33,570 nt of DNA from an uncultured Kiritimatiellota bacterium (GTDB taxonomy: Bacteria > Verrucomicrobiota > Kiritimatiellia > RFP12 > UBA1067). Below, in pieces: positions 17,781 through 25,175 of this stretch. The notes below the pieces were generated by a model. It was not told the origin of the DNA. It did not search any database and saw only the letters and a program-made list of their open reading frames with translations. Location of the stretch: NCBI GenBank assembly GCA_934667425.1, contig CAKULV010000035.1, forward strand, positions 1 to 33,570, written 5' to 3'. A program made the position numbers and the translations under genes. How positions within the stretch are numbered: position 1 is the stretch's first letter; every line of letters begins with the position of its first letter.

Positions 17781-19136
17781 TCATATTTCCCATCCTTTCG
17801 CGTATTCGCGGCTCCAGAGGCCCTCCGCCGCGCCCTTGTTGAGCATCCTGCCCGTCGCGGGGTCGACGCGGATCGCCTCGCCCGTAGTCAGCGAGATGTT
17901 GCCGAGGAGGGCGAGCATCGTCGACTTCGTGCCGATGTCGGCGTTGGACGCGGCCCTCTCCGGAGCGTTCGCCCGGATGCAGTCGACGAGGTTCGCGAAG
18001 TGGAACGCCGTCGAGTCCGCCGGGCCGCCGCCCGCGCGGTTGCTGAAGTCGATGACGTCACGCCTGTCCGCCTTCGGCATCGTGCCCCATTCGCGGACGA
18101 ACTTGCCGTCGCCGTCGTAGAGGCGCACCTCCGTGCCGTCCATGAAGTAGAGCGTGCCCTTCTCGCCGTAGACCATGCAGCCTGTGCCGACGCCCATGTA
18201 GGGGTTGGCGTTCACGCACGAGGTTCCCTCCCAGGTGATCAGCTTGCCGCCGGGGAACTCCATGCCCACGGTCTGCGTGTCCGGCCATTCCCAGTCCTGT
18301 CCGGCCGGCTGGAAGTAGCGCCCGCCGGACGAGACGACGCGCTCGGGCCACTCGGCCCCGAGGCACCACCTGGCGACGTCTACGAAGTGGATCGAGTTGT
18401 TGCCGCACTCGCCCGTGCCCCACTTGCGGAACCAGTGCCAGTTGTAGTGCACAACGTTGTCGCGGAACGCCTCGCGCGGCGCAGGGCCCTGCCAGAGGTC
18501 CCAGTCCAGCCAGCCGGGGACGGCGGCGGCCTTGCCGCGGCCGATCGGCCCGCGCCTCGTGTTGTACCAGCACTTCGCGTAGCGCGTCTCGCCCACGAGG
18601 TTGCCCTCGCGGACCTCCCTCAGCGCCTGTATGTAGCCGGGGCGGCTGCGGCGCTGGCTGCCCATCTGGAAGCACATCCCGGTCTCGCGCCAGATCTCGC
18701 GGATCACCTCGCACTCGCGCGGACAGTAGGCGCACGGCTTCTCGACGTACACGTGCTTGCCCGCGCGCATCGCCATCACCGCCGAGTAGGCGTGGAAGTG
18801 GTCGGGCGTGACGGAGATGACCCCGTCCACGTCCCCCATCTCCAGCACCTTGCGGAAGTCCCTCTCCTTGCGCGGCGCCCGTCCCGTCCGCCCGCGCACC
18901 GCCTCCGCCGCAAAGTCCATCGCCCGCGAGTCGACGTCGCACACGCAGACGATGTCGACGCCGGGCACCTTCAGCGCGTTGTCCAGCACCGTCTGCCCGC
19001 GACCTCCCTCGCGGCATCCGGCGATCGCGAATCTGACGCGCGACGACGGCGCGTCCGCGCCGAAAAGCCTTTCCGAGGACGCGACGAAGAACGCGCCGGC
19101 CCCGGCCTTCACGAAATCCCTGCGACTTATGCCCAT
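17781..19136 (-). CDS. Gfo/Idh/MocA-family oxidoreductase with Tat signal
   Basis: A 451-aa NAD(P)-dependent sugar dehydrogenase-type protein. The N-terminus MGISRRDFVKAGAG is a twin-arginine signal, so it is exported folded with its cofactor. The Rossmann part includes VRFAIAGCREGGRG (33-46) and VCVCDVDSRA; Lys133 in the EKP motif (VYVEKP) is the catalytic lysine. The C-terminal alpha/beta domain has WHWFRKWGTGECGNNSIHF, a pattern common in PVC and Bacteroidota members. AGGA sits before the start. It lies between the symporter and the clan A GH and probably oxidises a released sugar in the periplasm. The substrate is unknown. Confidence 0.9.
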   Translation of the reverse strand: MGISRRDFVKAGAGAFFVASSERLFGADAPSSRVRFAIAGCREGGRGQTVLDNALKVPGVDIVCVCDVDSRAMDFAAEAVRGRTGRAPRKERDFRKVLEMGDVDGVISVTPDHFHAYSAVMAMRAGKHVYVEKPCAYCPRECEVIREIWRETGMCFQMGSQRRSRPGYIQALREVREGNLVGETRYAKCWYNTRRGPIGRGKAAAVPGWLDWDLWQGPAPREAFRDNVVHYNWHWFRKWGTGECGNNSIHFVDVARWCLGAEWPERVVSSGGRYFQPAGQDWEWPDTQTVGMEFPGGKLITWEGTSCVNANPYMGVGTGCMVYGEKGTLYFMDGTEVRLYDGDGKFVREWGTMPKADRRDVIDFSNRAGGGPADSTAFHFANLVDCIRANAPERAASNADIGTKSTMLALLGNISLTTGEAIRVDPATGRMLNKGAAEGLWSREYAKGWEI

Positions 19137-19165
19137 TTTCCTTGTCCTTTCCTTGGTTTGCCGTG

Positions 19166-20656
19166 TCAGGCGGGGGTTTCCGCCTTCCTGAAAAACGCCT
19201 CGACCGTCCGTCGCTCCTCAGGGGAGTCGGGGAACGCTAACGTCCCGGCCCAGAGGCCGGCCACCGTCGCGGCGAACGAGATCGGAGTCATCACCGTCAT
19301 CTCGCGAAGGTCCGGGTGCCACCCGCCGGCAACGAATGCGGCGAGGCTCACCGCCATGCCGACGGCGAGGCCGCAGAATCCTGCGCGGCGCGACAGCCTC
19401 CGGATGACGAACCCCGCGAGCATCGGCAGCGCGATCGGGCACACGAATACCGCAAACATCTTGTTGGTGAGGTTCAGCAGGTCGTCAGCGCCCTGCGCCG
19501 TGCGCATCACGAACGTGAGCGCGATCACCAGCGAGCCGGCGAGAAGCGTGCCTATCCGAGCGACCAGCATGCGCTCCCCGGACGAGGCCCCGGGGCGGAG
19601 CATGCGCACGTAGAAATCGTTCGTCAGCACGCTCGAGACGGAGTTGTAGTCGCCCGCAAGCGTAGACATCGTCGCCGAGAACATCGCCGCGACCACCATG
19701 CCGATCATGCCGACCGGCAGAACGCTCTTGCAGATGAGCGCGTAGACACCGTTCATTACGTTCGGGTCGTCCATGTCCAGCCCCGGCATGAACACGCGCG
19801 CGGCCATCGCCGGGAAGAAGAACAGCGGCGGGCCGATGAAGAGCAGGAAGGCCACGAGATACCCGACCCTCTTCGCGTCCTTCTCGCTGCGAGTCGAGTA
19901 GTAGCGCTGCACGAGCGGCCAGGACGTCGCGCGGTTGATGACCGTGCCGACGAACGAGATGAACATGTAGTACCACGTGTACTTCCCTGCGACCAGGCCG
20001 AAGAATCCCTCCGGCGCCCCGTCGACGAAGTTCGCGAACCCGCCGACCTCCCTGAGGCAGAATACGGGCAGCGCGAGGACGACCGCGAAGAGCACGAAGA
20101 ACTGGATGAGGTCCGCCACGAGCGTCGCCTTGAGTCCGCCAAGGAACGTGTAGAACACGACTATTACGCCGGAGGCCACGATGCCGGCCTCGATCGGGAA
20201 GCCGAGGCCGACGCCGACCACCGTGCCGATCGCGAGGAGCTTCATCGAGTCGTCGAGGATGCGCATCGGCAGGCCTATCCATACGAGCCCCTGCCGCATC
20301 CTGTTGCCGAAGCGCAGCTCGATGTACTCGAGCGGGCTCGCGGTGGCGACGCGCCGCCACCGCACGGCGAAGCACTGCGCGCCGATGAGGATCGCCGGCA
20401 CCAGGATCCAGCTCACCGTGATCGGCAGGAATCCGAACTTGTAGCCGAGCGCCGAGTACATGACGAACGCGAGCGCCGAGAACGTGCACATGTAGAAGCT
20501 CACGCCGGAGAGCCACCACGGCATCGTCTTGTCCCCGCCGAAGAACTGGTCAGAGTCCTTCGACTTCCGGCTGTAGTAGACCCCTACGCCGACCATCACC
20601 GCGAAGAACGCGGCTATGACCATGTAGTCGAGAAGGATGAGAGGACGGTCCGCCAT
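19166..20656 (-). CDS. Sodium:solute symporter (SSS family)
   Basis: A 496-aa polytopic inner-membrane protein starting MADRPLILLDYMVIAAFF at 20656, with GGAG nine nt upstream and the ATG two bases after the stop of the NagA-like gene. An in-frame ATG six codons upstream is possible. Many hydrophobic segments are visible, with the SSS hallmarks YYSRKSKDSDQFFGG after helix 1, MPWWLSGVSFYMCTFSALAF, a VVFYTFLGGLKATLVADLIQ helix and MVVAAMFSATMSTLAGDYN. It would import the sugar made by the secreted hydrolases, driven by sodium. It is the only transporter in the run. Confidence 0.92.
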   Translation of the reverse strand: MADRPLILLDYMVIAAFFAVMVGVGVYYSRKSKDSDQFFGGDKTMPWWLSGVSFYMCTFSALAFVMYSALGYKFGFLPITVSWILVPAILIGAQCFAVRWRRVATASPLEYIELRFGNRMRQGLVWIGLPMRILDDSMKLLAIGTVVGVGLGFPIEAGIVASGVIVVFYTFLGGLKATLVADLIQFFVLFAVVLALPVFCLREVGGFANFVDGAPEGFFGLVAGKYTWYYMFISFVGTVINRATSWPLVQRYYSTRSEKDAKRVGYLVAFLLFIGPPLFFFPAMAARVFMPGLDMDDPNVMNGVYALICKSVLPVGMIGMVVAAMFSATMSTLAGDYNSVSSVLTNDFYVRMLRPGASSGERMLVARIGTLLAGSLVIALTFVMRTAQGADDLLNLTNKMFAVFVCPIALPMLAGFVIRRLSRRAGFCGLAVGMAVSLAAFVAGGWHPDLREMTVMTPISFAATVAGLWAGTLAFPDSPEERRTVEAFFRKAETPA

Positions 20657-20658
20657 CG

Positions 20659-21591
20659 TCAGCACTCCCATCCTTCCCGGCCGATCAGTCGGAGCGGATT
20701 CTCCCGCGCGACCTTCAGGCATTCGCCCTCGGAAAGCCCGACCCCGGGCGACATCAGCACCTTGACGGCGTCCGAGAGCAGGCACGACGATCCGTGCAGG
20801 AGGCTCGTGCCGCAGCAGCGCAGGAACCCTGACTCCTCCAGGACGGACACGCTGCCGTTGCGCTCGTAGGTCCCCGGCGGAAGCCCGCCAGGATACGAGC
20901 AGTCGGAGACCGCCAGGAGCCTGTCAAGCGGAACCGCGCGGACGTAGGCCCTAAGGGCGGTCTTCGGCAGGTGGAAGCCGTCGGGGATGAACATGATCGT
21001 CATCTCGTCCTGCGCGAGACCCGTCCAGAGTATGTTCCGGTGGCGGTCGATCAGGCTCGGCAGGCCGTTGCCGAAGTGCGTGAACGCCCTGGCTCCCGCC
21101 TCGGCGAGCGGCTCGATCTCCTCCGGGGACGAGGCCGCCATGTGCCCGAGCGAGACGACTACGCCCTCGGCCGTCACGCGGCGCGTGAAGTCCGCCGCGC
21201 CGGGCGCCTCCGCCGCGAGCGTGATCATCCTCACGAGCCCGCCGCACGCCTCCTGCCAGCGGGCGTAGAGCGCATACGAGGGCGGCACGATGCAGTCCGG
21301 ACGGTGTGCGCCGCGATAGCCGTCGAGCGGAGAGATGAACGGCCCCTCCATGTGGACGCCGAGGATGCGCCGCTCGCATTCGGGATACCTGCGCATCGCG
21401 GCGGCGATCGTCTTCAGGCAGTGGACCGCCACTTCGTCAGGGCACGTGCAGATCGTCGGCTGGTAGCCGGCCGTCCCGCCCTCGGCAAGCGTCTCAGTGA
21501 CCTTGAGGACCGCCTCCTCTGTCAGCGCGGCGTCCGTGAACGAGATGCCCACGCGCCCGTTAACCTGCAGATCTACCCAGCGCGGCGTCAT
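20659..21591 (-). CDS. NagA-like amidohydrolase (N-acetylglucosamine-6-phosphate deacetylase family), short form
   Basis: A metal-dependent amidohydrolase starting MTPRWVDLQVNG at 21591; a longer frame upstream overlaps the previous gene and looks random. NagA-type signatures are DLQVNG (Gln-x-Asn in place of HxH, as in E. coli NagA), GVHMEGPF (Glu82), SLGHMAAS (His150), THFGNG (His172), DGFH (His207) and AVSDCS (Asp230). At 310 aa it is shorter than typical NagA (about 380) because the N-terminal beta-sandwich half is absent. The likely reaction is deacetylation or another hydrolysis of an amino-sugar phosphate, but with no amino-sugar genes nearby the substrate may differ. Confidence 0.82.
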   Translation of the reverse strand: MTPRWVDLQVNGRVGISFTDAALTEEAVLKVTETLAEGGTAGYQPTICTCPDEVAVHCLKTIAAAMRRYPECERRILGVHMEGPFISPLDGYRGAHRPDCIVPPSYALYARWQEACGGLVRMITLAAEAPGAADFTRRVTAEGVVVSLGHMAASSPEEIEPLAEAGARAFTHFGNGLPSLIDRHRNILWTGLAQDEMTIMFIPDGFHLPKTALRAYVRAVPLDRLLAVSDCSYPGGLPPGTYERNGSVSVLEESGFLRCCGTSLLHGSSCLLSDAVKVLMSPGVGLSEGECLKVARENPLRLIGREGWEC

Positions 21592-21604
21592 TCCGAACTG
21601 CCTT

Positions 21605-22606
21605 TCATGTGCCGGTCCGCAAAGTCCATGCAGCGGCCCCGGTCGCAGTGGTCGAGATTGTGTTCGCCATGCCGCAGGTGGCAGCCCCCTCACCCTCCAT
21701 GGCATGCATCAGCCCGTGAAAGTACCCCATCGAAAGCGGCACCCAGTTCGGGTTGGAGTTCGGATGGTCGCTGCGCTTCTCGAACGCGCCGGTCAGCTCA
21801 AGCCCGCAGAAGCGGTCGTAGCCGACGTCGGCAAGCGCGCGGAAGACGCGGCGGTAGTCGATCGTGCCCTTGTAGGCGATGGCGCCGGACGAGCCGTTGT
21901 TCGCCTGGCTCGGGTTGCGCAGGTGCACGTCGAAGAGGCGGTCGTGGTACTTGCGGATCAGCTCCGCGCCGTCGAAGCCGTCGGCATACGAATAGGCGAG
22001 GTCGAGGCAGAGGCCGACGCGCGGCGAGAGGCCCGCGATGTCCTTCATGATCGACTCGGCCGTCGGATACATGAACGGGCAGCCCCCGAACTTCGGGTTC
22101 GTGCCGTGGTTGTGGATCGCGAAGTCGATCTTGTACTCGTCGGCGAGCTTCGACGCGAGCGCGACCAGATCGAGGTTGCTGCGCAGGAGGCTCCAGGTGT
22201 CGGTGCCGTCCGCCGCATTCCGCCACGGCACGCCGACGTACGTCTTGACGCCCAGCTTCGCGCTGAGCTCGAAGCCCGACTTGAGCTCGTCGGCCGTCTT
22301 CAGGTAGTGCGGCCCTACGCCGTACGCCTCGACGCCCCTGTCCGCGAGCTTCGCCCTGAAGTCGCGCACCTGCGCGTCCGTCGCGCCGAACGGCAGGAAG
22401 AAGTCCTTCACGCAGAGGTAGTGTATGTCGTTCTTCTCCATGTCGGCGAGCGCCTCGTCCGGCTTAAGCGTGTGGTACGTCCAGCCGGCGACGCCGAGCC
22501 TGAACTTCGGCTTGCCGCCGCGCGGCGCCGCCTGCGCCGCCCTGTCCGTCATGCAGCCGGCGCAGGCCAGCGCCGCGCCCGATAGTAGGAAGTCCCTTCT
22601 GTTCAT
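21605..22606 (-). CDS. Sugar phosphate isomerase/epimerase (AP-endonuclease-2-like TIM barrel), exported
   Basis: A 333-aa protein with MNRRDFLLSGAALACAGC, a twin-arginine-like signal that also ends in a possible lipobox (ACAGC), so it may be an exported lipoprotein. The barrel has the metal-site pattern of the family: FAIHNHG, LCLDLAYSYADG, FDVHLRNPS and FCGLEL. AAGGA lies nine nt before the start. The last about 25 residues (after HAMEGEG) are compositionally odd and run through a G5 stretch at 21685-21689. In the alternative frame the coding region would end in an ATGA overlap with the NagA-like start, so a small C-terminal frameshift is possible. Confidence 0.85.
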   Translation of the reverse strand: MNRRDFLLSGAALACAGCMTDRAAQAAPRGGKPKFRLGVAGWTYHTLKPDEALADMEKNDIHYLCVKDFFLPFGATDAQVRDFRAKLADRGVEAYGVGPHYLKTADELKSGFELSAKLGVKTYVGVPWRNAADGTDTWSLLRSNLDLVALASKLADEYKIDFAIHNHGTNPKFGGCPFMYPTAESIMKDIAGLSPRVGLCLDLAYSYADGFDGAELIRKYHDRLFDVHLRNPSQANNGSSGAIAYKGTIDYRRVFRALADVGYDRFCGLELTGAFEKRSDHPNSNPNWVPLSMGYFHGLMHAMEGEGAATCGMANTISTTATGAAAWTLRTGT

Positions 22607-22619
22607 CTTTTCTTTCCTT

Positions 22620-25070
22620 TCACTTTCCTTTCAGCCATCCGTGGCGCTCCGCGAAATCGGCGAACCGGCGCCAGTCCTCGGCGACCAGGTCATGCCCGCC
22701 CTTGCGAAGATGGTAGGAGACGCAGCCGTCCTGACGCGCCTCGCCCGGCTTCGGGAAGCCGTTAGAGACAAGCCCGCGCTTGCCGTAGAGCTCCCAGGCG
22801 GGCGACGCCTCGAACGCCGCGCGGTACTCGCCCTGCGGGCCCGCGCCGCTGTCCTCCGAGCCGGAGGCGACGCAGAGGAGGCGCGGCGCGACGAGCGCGA
22901 GCATCTGGTGCTGGTCGAACGGCATCTGGGCGTCGCGCCCGGCATACCTGTCGAAATTGCGGCAGAACCAGTGGCGGAAGCGCAGGATGCGACGAATCGT
23001 CTCCGCCCCCCGCTCCTCGTGGCGGAAAAGCTTAGCCCCGCAGCAGCCGCTGCCCGCGCTGCACGACATCGCGAAGCGCGTGTCAGTCGCGCCCGCCCAG
23101 AGCGCGGCCTTGCCGCGACGCGAGAGGCCGACAACGCCGACATGCGCGGCGTCGATCGACTTCACCGTCTCAACCCAGTCAAGGACGCGACTTGCGCCCC
23201 AGGCCCAGGCGGAGATCGTCGCCCAGCTCTCGCCGGTGCGGTCTTCGGGCCGCGTGAAGCACCGAAACACGTCGGCCTTGAATTCGCTGTCGTCGTCCTC
23301 GGCGACATCCGTGCAGTCGTAGGCCACCATGGCATAGCCGCGCCGTACCATCTCCTCGGCCGGCCAGCGCTCGTCACGATCAAATGCGCCGACCTGTCCG
23401 TCCGTCGACAGCCTCCGCGTATTGATCGTGCCGCCGCGCCCGGCTATGAAGACGAACGCCGGCGCCGGGGCGGCGGGCGACGCCGTTTTCGGGATGAACG
23501 CCGTCGCAACAATGGATTGCGACCCATACGGCCCCTTCCAGGTGATCCGTGCGCGACGCAACGTCGCCAGTCCGCCCAACCCGTCCGGATCGTCAACAAC
23601 CGTCTCGAACGAAAGATCGGACGGCCGCTCCACGGGGCGCACGCCGTACTCCTCACGCTCGAGGATGCGCTTGATCTCCGGGCGGCGGACGTTCTCCCAG
23701 TCGGCTGCCGTGGCGACTGCCTGCCCGGCCTCGGTCTTCAGCAACTCCGGCAGGGCACACGCCGCCGCGTCCCCGCCATGCGCCGTCTTCCAGGCCTCGA
23801 CGAGCGTATGGTACTTGACGATCAGGTTGTCGATGCCGTCCGCGTCGGGGCGGCCGCCGCCAACCTGCCTCAGGAAATCTTCCAGGACAAGCGCGAACTG
23901 CTCCTCGTGCGAGACCTCGTACCTCTCCGGGTAGGTGATACGCCAAAGCCCCTCATCCCCGGCCCTCTCGCAGGCGAGACCGGGCATCTCCGCCGAGAGC
24001 GACGCGAGGGCCGAGCGTAGCGCCGCCTCGAAGCCCGCGTCGTCCGCCCGTCGCGGCCGCGCGTAGAGGACGGGCCGATACCCCTCGGCCGGCCCCTGCC
24101 GCGTGAGGACCTCGGCCTTCGTGCCGCGCAGAAGCGAATGGCTCGTGTCGCCCGCCCCGGCCGGTGCCTGGAAGTTCCATACAACCGAGACCCTGCAGTG
24201 GACGCCCCTGAGCGAATAGGTGAACGACCCGTTGCAGAGGCAGTCGAACGGCGCGTTCACCCGCTCGCCCGTCGAGAGCTCGTACTGCTCCGGCGTGATG
24301 ACAGTCGGCCATTCCTTCGCCGCGACCATCACGACGTCGGCGGCGGAGAGTCGCAGTCCCGGGAAGAGCGACCACTGCACGCGGTCGACCATGTGCGTCG
24401 CGACGTCTACGATCCCCTCGCCCTGCTTCGCGGTGTCATAGTACCAGGCGGGACGGCGCAGCGGCCTGCCATCGACCCGCTTGTAGAAATGGTGCACCGA
24501 CTCCATGACGACGGACGGATCGTCCGGCGTCCCCTTCTCCTGGTCGCCGTAGAAGGCGCGGCACCGCGCCAGCCGGGCCTGGAGGCGCGCGCGGAACGAG
24601 TGGCGGGCCGTCATCATGTCGGCGAAGCAAAGCCCCCTCTCCTTCGCCAGCAGGGCCGCGCTCCTCGTCCTCTCGAATACGGCGGGCGTAATCGCCATGG
24701 GCTTGTCGGAGAGGACGTGGCACCCAGACTCGACGGCGGCCAGCGCGTAGTCGCCCTTCCTGTCGTTGCGCCCCGCGAGGACAACGACGGAGTGGCCGCC
24801 CCAGCCCTCAGCCGCATGGCGGAACTTCTCGAGGAAGTCCTCGCCGGCGTACACGTCTTCACGCCAGCAAGTCGGAGACGCCGCCCGGCCGTTGAAAGAG
24901 GCGACAAGCTTCAGGTAGTCGTCGAGCTCGCGGCCGCGCGGCGCGAAGACGCTAACCTCCGGGCTCAATCCGGGATTGGCCCGTTTCTGCGAAAGGGCCG
25001 CATGGAAGTGGCCGGGATCGATGAGGACGAGCCGAGCCGCCGCGAACAAGGCTATTGTCGGTAAGTTCAT
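22620..25070 (-). CDS. Fusion of Gfo/Idh/MocA-like oxidoreductase and CE15-like glucuronoyl esterase
   Basis: One uninterrupted frame (816 aa from the ATG at 25070; numbering below counts from the in-frame ATG at 25082). Residues about 17-435 resemble secreted Gfo/Idh/MocA proteins: LVLIDPGHFHAAL, VVVLAGRNDRK, VLSDKP (Lys127, EKP-like) and IVDVATHMVDRVQW. Residues about 444-820 match CE15: ALPELLKTEAG, DWENVRRPEI, EREEYGVRP, VGLSRRGKAALWAGA (Ser654), FDQHQMLALVAPR and HLRKGGHDL (His797). The canonical Glu after the serine is not evident; Glu743/Asp744 in ASGSED is the candidate acid. CE15 enzymes cleave glucuronoyl esters, such as lignin-glucuronoxylan links. Only a very short hydrophobic N-terminus is present, so export is unclear. 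Start 25070 is preferred because a promoter -10 overlaps the 25082 ATG. Confidence 0.85.
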   Translation of the reverse strand: MNLPTIALFAAARLVLIDPGHFHAALSQKRANPGLSPEVSVFAPRGRELDDYLKLVASFNGRAASPTCWREDVYAGEDFLEKFRHAAEGWGGHSVVVLAGRNDRKGDYALAAVESGCHVLSDKPMAITPAVFERTRSAALLAKERGLCFADMMTARHSFRARLQARLARCRAFYGDQEKGTPDDPSVVMESVHHFYKRVDGRPLRRPAWYYDTAKQGEGIVDVATHMVDRVQWSLFPGLRLSAADVVMVAAKEWPTVITPEQYELSTGERVNAPFDCLCNGSFTYSLRGVHCRVSVVWNFQAPAGAGDTSHSLLRGTKAEVLTRQGPAEGYRPVLYARPRRADDAGFEAALRSALASLSAEMPGLACERAGDEGLWRITYPERYEVSHEEQFALVLEDFLRQVGGGRPDADGIDNLIVKYHTLVEAWKTAHGGDAAACALPELLKTEAGQAVATAADWENVRRPEIKRILEREEYGVRPVERPSDLSFETVVDDPDGLGGLATLRRARITWKGPYGSQSIVATAFIPKTASPAAPAPAFVFIAGRGGTINTRRLSTDGQVGAFDRDERWPAEEMVRRGYAMVAYDCTDVAEDDDSEFKADVFRCFTRPEDRTGESWATISAWAWGASRVLDWVETVKSIDAAHVGVVGLSRRGKAALWAGATDTRFAMSCSAGSGCCGAKLFRHEERGAETIRRILRFRHWFCRNFDRYAGRDAQMPFDQHQMLALVAPRLLCVASGSEDSGAGPQGEYRAAFEASPAWELYGKRGLVSNGFPKPGEARQDGCVSYHLRKGGHDLVAEDWRRFADFAERHGWLKGK

Positions 25071-25077
25071 GCCTGAT

Positions 25078-25086
25078 ATCATATCA
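25078..25086 (-). promoter_or_regulatory. Extended -10 promoter of the glycan run, leaderless configuration
   Basis: The minus strand reads TGTGATATGAT: TGn plus TATGAT (hexamer 25078-25083). Only 7 nt separate the hexamer from the ATG at 25070, so transcription should begin at or next to the ATG and leave no room for a ribosome site. A TGATATCA palindrome (25074-25081) overlaps it. Confidence 0.6.
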
Positions 25087-25094
25087 CAATGGCC

Positions 25095-25123
25095 GTGCGC
25101 ACACGTTCCCTATCAACTATCAA
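25095..25123. promoter_or_regulatory. Candidate operator elements between the divergent promoters
   Basis: A perfect 8-bp palindrome GTGCGCAC (25095-25102) and a 7-bp-spaced direct repeat TATCAAC TATCAA (25111-25123) lie midway between the two -10 elements. XylR/AraC-type proteins commonly bind direct repeats near such promoters, so these are the best candidates for regulator binding. This is inference only. Confidence 0.35.
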
Positions 25124-25159
25124 AATGTCTCCGTTCCAATAACGCAATTCCGCCAATTA

Positions 25160-25168
25160 TGGTATACT
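25160..25168 (+). promoter_or_regulatory. Extended -10 promoter of the regulator, leaderless configuration
   Basis: TATGGTATACT: TGn (25160-25162) plus TATACT (25163-25168), ending 7 nt before the regulator ATG at 25176. No ribosome site fits in the 7-nt gap, so the mRNA is probably leaderless. Confidence 0.62.
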
Positions 25169-25175
25169 CCCGCGC

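Noticed and set aside
5572..19613. Very long plus-strand open frames (for example 5572-7962, 10149-12512, 12509-16132, 15984-19613)
   Set aside because: They lie antisense to genes with clear domains, are Arg/Pro/Ala/His-rich without any family motif, and arise from the high third-position GC of the real genes.
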